Source: Clostridiales bacterium UBA1728
Lineage (GTDB): Bacteria > Bacillota > Clostridia > Oscillospirales > Oscillospiraceae
Direction of reading: 5' to 3'
NCBI GenBank assembly: GCA_002315975.1
Contig: DCIK01000016.1
Location: 6,121 to 22,151, forward strand
Length of the DNA stretch: 16,031 nucleotides
Position numbers and translations under genes: made by a program. Of the stretch, positions 12,326 through 16,031 are shown in pieces. Position 1 is the first letter of the stretch. Each line of letters starts with the position of its first letter. Below the pieces are notes generated by a model that did not search any database, was not told the DNA's origin, and worked only from the letters and a program-made list of their open reading frames with translations.

Positions 12326-14193
12326 CGGTGCGTCTCCATCCATACCATCAGCGCGGCCATATCCGAGGGGCTCACGCCGCTGATGCGGGAGGCCTGTCCG
12401 AAGTTCTCCGGGCGGATTTCCTGCAGCTTCTGCCTTGCCTCCAGCCGAAGCCCGGTAATGGAGAGGTAGTCCAGCTCAGCAGGGAGCTTTTTCTCCTCCA
12501 TTTTGCGGAAATCCTCCACCTGCCGCAGGGCGCGGCGGATATAGCCCTCGTACTTGATGCGAATCTCCGCCTGCTCCCACACGGCGTGGGGCAGAGGGGG
12601 ACGGGCCGTATCAAAGGGCGTAAGGTCGCTGTAGCCGATCTGGGGACGGCGAATCAGGTCGGCCAGAGACGCGCCGGACTGGAGCGCAGCGGTGCCCTTT
12701 TCCGTGAGCATGGCGTTCAGCGCCTCGGAGGGAGAGAGATACACGCTTTCCAGCCGCTTCTGCTCCTCCGCCACCTGCCGGTACTTTTCCAGCACCCGCC
12801 CGTAGCGCTCGTCGCTCACAAGCCCCACCCGGTGGCCGATTTCGCAGAGTCGCTCATCGGCGTTGTCCTGCCGGTGGAGCAGCCGGTACTCGCTGCGGGC
12901 GGTCATCATGCGGTAGGGCTCGTTGGTGCCCTTGGTCACCAGATCATCGATCAGCGTGCCGATATAGCCGTCGCTGCGCCGAAGGATCATGGGCTCCTGC
13001 CCCCGGAGCTTCAGCGCGGCGTTGATGCCCGCCACCAGACCCTGCACGGCGGCCTCCTCATAGCCGGAGGAGCCGTTGAACTGGCCCGCACCGTAGAGCC
13101 CGGAGATTTTCTTGGTCTCCAGCGTGGCGTAGAGCTCGGTGGGGTCGATGCAGTCATACTCGATGGCGTAGGCAGGACGCTGCATCTCGGCGTGCTCCAG
13201 ACCGGCGATGCTGTGGAGCATCTCCAGCTGCACCTCCTCGGGGAGAGAGGAGGACAGACCCTGCACATAGAGCTCCTCCGTGTTGAGACCCATGGGCTCG
13301 ATGAAGAGCTGGTGGCGGGTCTTGTCGGGGAAGGTGACGATCTTCGTCTCGATGCTGGGACAGTAGCGGGGGCCCACGCCGTGAATCACGCCGCTGTAGA
13401 GGGGGGAGCGGTCCAGATTGGCGCGGATAATCTCGTGGGTGCGCTCGTTGGTGTAGGTCAGGTAGCAGACGGCGCTGTTGTTGACCTCGCCGCCGGTTTC
13501 AAAGGAGAAGGGCTCCATGTCGGTATCCCCCGGCTGGAGCTGCATTTTGCTGAAGTCCACGCTCCGGGCGTTGATCCGGGGCGGCGTGCCGGTTTTGAAG
13601 CGGCGCATATGCAGCCCCATGGCGCCGAGCTTTTCGGTGAGCTCGGTGGCGGCGGCAAGACCGTCCGGGCCGCTCTGACGGAGCACATCGCCCACGATGG
13701 TACGCCCGCCCAGATAGGTGCCGCTGGCGATGATCACCGCGCGGCAGTCGAATCTTGCGCCGGTGTGGGTGGTGACGGAGCAGACACGACCGTCCTCCAC
13801 ACCGATGTCGATGACCTCAGCCTGCCGGAGCAGGAGATTTTCCTGCTGCTCCAGCGTCTGCTTCATGACGGCCTGATACTTTCTCCGGTCAGCCTGGGCC
13901 CGGAGGGAGTGGACGGCGGGACCCTTGCCCCGGTTGAGCATACGGTACTGGATGCAGGCGGCGTCGGCGGCTCTGGCCATCTCGCCGCCCAGCGCGTCCA
14001 GCTCCCGAACCAGATGCCCCTTGCCCGTGCCGCCGATGGCAGGGTTGCAGGGCATATTGCCCACGCTGTCCAGATTCACGGTGAAGCAGGCGGTCTTCAT
14101 GCCCAGCCGTGCTGCTGCCAGCGCCGCCTCGATGCCCGCGTGACCGGCACCGATGACCGCCACGTCTATACTTCCTGCGTAATAGGCTGTCAT
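12322..14193 (-). CDS. mnmG: tRNA wobble-uridine modification enzyme MnmG (GidA)
   Basis: With MnmE (not in this window), this FAD enzyme installs the aminomethyl or carboxymethylaminomethyl group at C5 of U34 in several tRNAs. The 623-residue protein is full length. It has the dinucleotide-binding motif VIGAGHAGIEAA (13-24), PCNPAIGGTGKGHLVRELDA (48-67), the conserved C278 in GPRYCPSIETK, and a second FAD-region signature GYEEAAVQGLVAG (377-389). The C-terminal helical domain runs from about 540. Its ATG overlaps the pepD stop as ATGA, and AAGGAG lies 14 bases upstream with AAGGA adjacent. Its stop in turn overlaps the start of mnmA, the enzyme that thiolates the same nucleotide. Confidence 0.96.
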   Translation of the reverse strand: MTAYYAGSIDVAVIGAGHAGIEAALAAARLGMKTACFTVNLDSVGNMPCNPAIGGTGKGHLVRELDALGGEMARAADAACIQYRMLNRGKGPAVHSLRAQADRRKYQAVMKQTLEQQENLLLRQAEVIDIGVEDGRVCSVTTHTGARFDCRAVIIASGTYLGGRTIVGDVLRQSGPDGLAAATELTEKLGAMGLHMRRFKTGTPPRINARSVDFSKMQLQPGDTDMEPFSFETGGEVNNSAVCYLTYTNERTHEIIRANLDRSPLYSGVIHGVGPRYCPSIETKIVTFPDKTRHQLFIEPMGLNTEELYVQGLSSSLPEEVQLEMLHSIAGLEHAEMQRPAYAIEYDCIDPTELYATLETKKISGLYGAGQFNGSSGYEEAAVQGLVAGINAALKLRGQEPMILRRSDGYIGTLIDDLVTKGTNEPYRMMTARSEYRLLHRQDNADERLCEIGHRVGLVSDERYGRVLEKYRQVAEEQKRLESVYLSPSEALNAMLTEKGTAALQSGASLADLIRRPQIGYSDLTPFDTARPPLPHAVWEQAEIRIKYEGYIRRALRQVEDFRKMEEKKLPAELDYLSITGLRLEARQKLQEIRPENFGQASRISGVSPSDMAALMVWMETHR

Positions 14194-15620
14194 TCCTTTG
14201 CAATCTCCTTGAGCATACCCACCACCAGATCGTGCAGCAGATCGCAGCTCTTCAGATCCAGCGTTTCAGAGGGGGAGTGAATGTCGTAAATGTTGGGGCC
14301 GATGGAAACGCAGTCCAGCGCCGGGTTCTTGACCACCCAGCAGGAGGTCTCCAGACCCGCGTGGACGCTGATGCGCTCCATGTCCTTTCCGGTGAGAGCT
14401 TTGTACTGCTCCATGCACATCGTCTGCAGACGGCTGTCCTGCTTCAGCGGCCAGGGCGGCGTGGAGGACACGATGTCCATGTCTGCGCCGGCTCTGTCGG
14501 CCTGGGCGCGGTAGCGCTCCAGCATGGTCTCCGTGACACCGGGCTCGCAGGAGCGCTGCATAAGGGTCACGGCGCAGCCGGCCTCGTTAAAGAAGGCCTG
14601 ACCCAGATTGCAGGAGCTCTCCACCAGACCGGGGATAGCGGCCACCATGGTGTTTACGCCCAGCTTCAGCGAGCAGATGCAGCCGAGGAAGCGCTCGGTG
14701 TCCTCAAAGCTCCATGCCTTGTCCACAGCGCAAAGCTCCATGTCCAGCTTCATGCCGGACTCGATGCCGGCATAGCGCTCCTTCAGCTCCTCGAATTTGT
14801 CGAGCATCACGAACTGGAAGCTCTCGGTCTTGCCGACGGGCAGAGAGAGGGTAACGCTGGCATCGCAGGGGATGGCATTGCTGGCATTGCCGCCGGAGAG
14901 GGAGGCCATACGCAGGGGGATGCCGCTGTCAAAGCAGCTGTTGAGCATTTCGCAGAGCCCGCGGATGGCGTTGCAGCGACCCTTGTGAATCTCCATGCCG
15001 GAGTGACCGCCCATAAGTCCGTGGAGCCGAACGGTGATGCCCTCGCCCTCGAAGCTCTTCAGCCCGTAGGGGAAGCGCAGGTAAAAACGCTCGCTGCCGG
15101 CGCTGGCGCAGCAGAGACGGCCGGATTCCTCCCAGTCAAGGTTGATGAGGTACCTGCCCGCGAGCTCCTTGGCATCCATGGCCTTGGCGCCGCTCATGCC
15201 CTGCTCCTCGTCCACGGTGATGATGCCGCGCAGAGGGCCGCAGAGGAGGCTTTCGTCCTCCAGAAGCTCCTGAATCAGTGCCACGCCGGAGCAGTCGTCG
15301 CCGCCGAGGGAGGAGCACTCGGCGCGGAGCATATCGCCCTCCCGGACGGGCACGGGGGCGTCGGTGAGGGGGTTCCAGTTGCTGCCCGGCTTCGCCACGG
15401 CCACCATGTCCATGTGCGCCTCCAAAATGGTCATGGGCGCGTTCTCATAGCCCGGAGCGGCCTGACGCTCCATAATCACGTTGCCCGCCTGGTCCCGGTG
15501 AGCCTTTAAGCCCTTGGAGAGAGCCCGCTCCAGAATATACTGCCCAATGGCCTCCTCATGGCCGGTGGGGTGAGGAATGGCGCAGAGAGCCTTGAAATTG
15601 TTCAGAAACACTTCGTCCAT
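14190..15620 (-). CDS. pepD: Aminoacyl-histidine dipeptidase (PepD, M20C peptidase)
   Basis: Cytoplasmic di-zinc dipeptidase that cleaves Xaa-His dipeptides such as carnosine and often other dipeptides. The 476-residue length is typical of PepD. Expected metal ligands and catalytic residues are seen: H69 and D71 in EAHMDMVA, D108 in SLGGDDCSG, the E138/E139 pair in DEEQGMSGA, D162 in NLDWEE, and H448 in YDIHSPSE; HGLMGGHSGMEI marks the start of the lid domain. AAGGAG (15634-15629 on the minus strand) is 8 bases before the ATG. It is the first gene of the pepD-mnmG-mnmA operon and is coupled to mnmG by ATGA. No functional link between peptide breakdown and tRNA modification is known to me; co-transcription may be incidental. 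Confidence 0.93.
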   Translation of the reverse strand: MDEVFLNNFKALCAIPHPTGHEEAIGQYILERALSKGLKAHRDQAGNVIMERQAAPGYENAPMTILEAHMDMVAVAKPGSNWNPLTDAPVPVREGDMLRAECSSLGGDDCSGVALIQELLEDESLLCGPLRGIITVDEEQGMSGAKAMDAKELAGRYLINLDWEESGRLCCASAGSERFYLRFPYGLKSFEGEGITVRLHGLMGGHSGMEIHKGRCNAIRGLCEMLNSCFDSGIPLRMASLSGGNASNAIPCDASVTLSLPVGKTESFQFVMLDKFEELKERYAGIESGMKLDMELCAVDKAWSFEDTERFLGCICSLKLGVNTMVAAIPGLVESSCNLGQAFFNEAGCAVTLMQRSCEPGVTETMLERYRAQADRAGADMDIVSSTPPWPLKQDSRLQTMCMEQYKALTGKDMERISVHAGLETSCWVVKNPALDCVSIGPNIYDIHSPSETLDLKSCDLLHDLVVGMLKEIAKE

Positions 15621-15655
15621 CTATATATCTCCTTCCGAATAAAATTCCAATTTAC

Positions 15656-15684
15656 TTTATAATATATTTCAGCGGCAGTGTCAA
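15656..15684 (-). promoter_or_regulatory. Promoter of the pepD-mnmG-mnmA operon
   Basis: On the minus strand TTGACA (15684-15679) is followed after 17 bases by TATAAA (15661-15656), then about 35 bases of AT-rich leader with AAGGAG before the pepD ATG. The leader is too short for a riboswitch. Confidence 0.85.
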
Positions 15685-15700
15685 GAAAAAAGGAACTGCA

Positions 15701-16031
15701 CCCCATAGGGCGCGGCCTCCCAGCCGTGGGGTCATTTTCAGCCCCCCATTCTTTCTTTTCCTGGTCTTGCCCAAGAAAAGAAAGAATGCGCCGCTGGCGG
15801 TGGAAGAAAGAAAAGAAAACGCTGCGGCGGCAGAACGCCGCTGGAGGAAAATCGCAGGTGCTGCGGACTACTGAGCATCAGCGGCTGAGCGGAAGGGGTT
15901 TGTATGCGTCTCGATTATTGAGGAAGCAAGGCCGCAGAACCTCATGTCCACCTCCGGCGGCGTTTTGCCGCCGCAGCTTCTTTTCCCTTTTCTTTCGCCA
16001 GCCTTTCCTTTCGCTTTTCTCGCAAGAAAAG
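15701..16031. repeat. Gene-free region of palindromic and A/T-rich repeats
   Basis: No convincing gene was found in this last 330 bases. It begins with CCCCATAGGGCGCGGCCTCC (15701-15720), which matches the lead-in of the palindrome near 3571-3590 at all but two of 20 positions. A perfect 14-bp inverted repeat, CATTCTTTCTTTTC (15747-15760) with GAAAAGAAAGAATG (15775-15788), follows. Further on are CGGCGGC/GCCGCCG (15955-15973), GAAAGAAAAG (15806-15815) with its complement at 15987-15996, and CTTTTCT/AGAAAAG (16014-16031) at the window edge. It looks like one or more copies of a dispersed intergenic repeat, cut by the window end. Confidence 0.65.

Noticed and set aside
12328..14280. 650-codon open frame on the plus strand opposite mnmG, and similar long antisense frames opposite pepD, recA and the histidine kinase
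   Set aside because: These mirror strongly conserved genes in a GC-rich genome; the translations are low-complexity Gly/Ala/His/Leu-rich, have no family motifs and no sensible ribosome sites.
15621..15700. Riboswitch or T-box leader before pepD
   Set aside because: The promoter sits only about 35-60 bases before the start codon, leaving no room for a structured leader.

Overview
The window looks like chromosome of a fairly GC-rich, low-copy-element Firmicute of the Clostridia, most like an Oscillospiraceae/Ruminococcaceae gut anaerobe. That placement is inferred from strong AAGGAG ribosome binding sites, TTGACA/TATAAT promoters with 17-base spacing, GC-rich third codon positions, the recA-recX-rimO order, a DUF1385 gene next to prmC, and intergenic spaces filled with stem-loop repeats. 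No phage, insertion sequence, CRISPR or plasmid gene was seen.

Layout. Positions 146-1699 hold two tandem, separately promoted, secreted class-3-lipase-like proteins (64 percent identical by hand count). Next come an array of small hairpins (1792-1958) and a minus-strand tRNA-Leu(CAA) with promoter and terminator. At 2213-5879 are a VCBS/FG-GAP-like lipoprotein and an OmpR-type two-component pair. A chain of hairpins leads to a DUF1385 membrane protein (6052-7011). The last 20 codons of that gene and its whole 3' intergenic space are duplicated in tandem (6947-7468). The second copy leads straight into prmC, recA, recX and rimO, which are packed together and end at a hairpin terminator at 11293. 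Facing them on the minus strand is a pepD-mnmG-mnmA operon (15620 down to 11345), read from a clear promoter at 15656-15684 with ATGA stop/start overlaps at both junctions. The right end (15690-16031) has no gene and is filled with palindromic repeats.

How the genes fit together. prmC and rimO both modify the translation machinery (release factors; ribosomal protein S12), and mnmG and mnmA both modify the wobble uridine of tRNAs. recA and recX are recombinase and modulator. The two-component system probably reads an envelope signal, and the lipoprotein beside it may or may not be connected.

The protein-coding content is mostly ordinary housekeeping. The least explained material is non-coding: three chains of perfect hairpins with different stem sequences, one with a polarity switch in its spacers and a possible cloverleaf fold; a shared 14-base translation-start module in front of DUF1385 and prmC; and the tandem duplication of a gene tail plus its hairpin chain. 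I did not find a clear new protein system.
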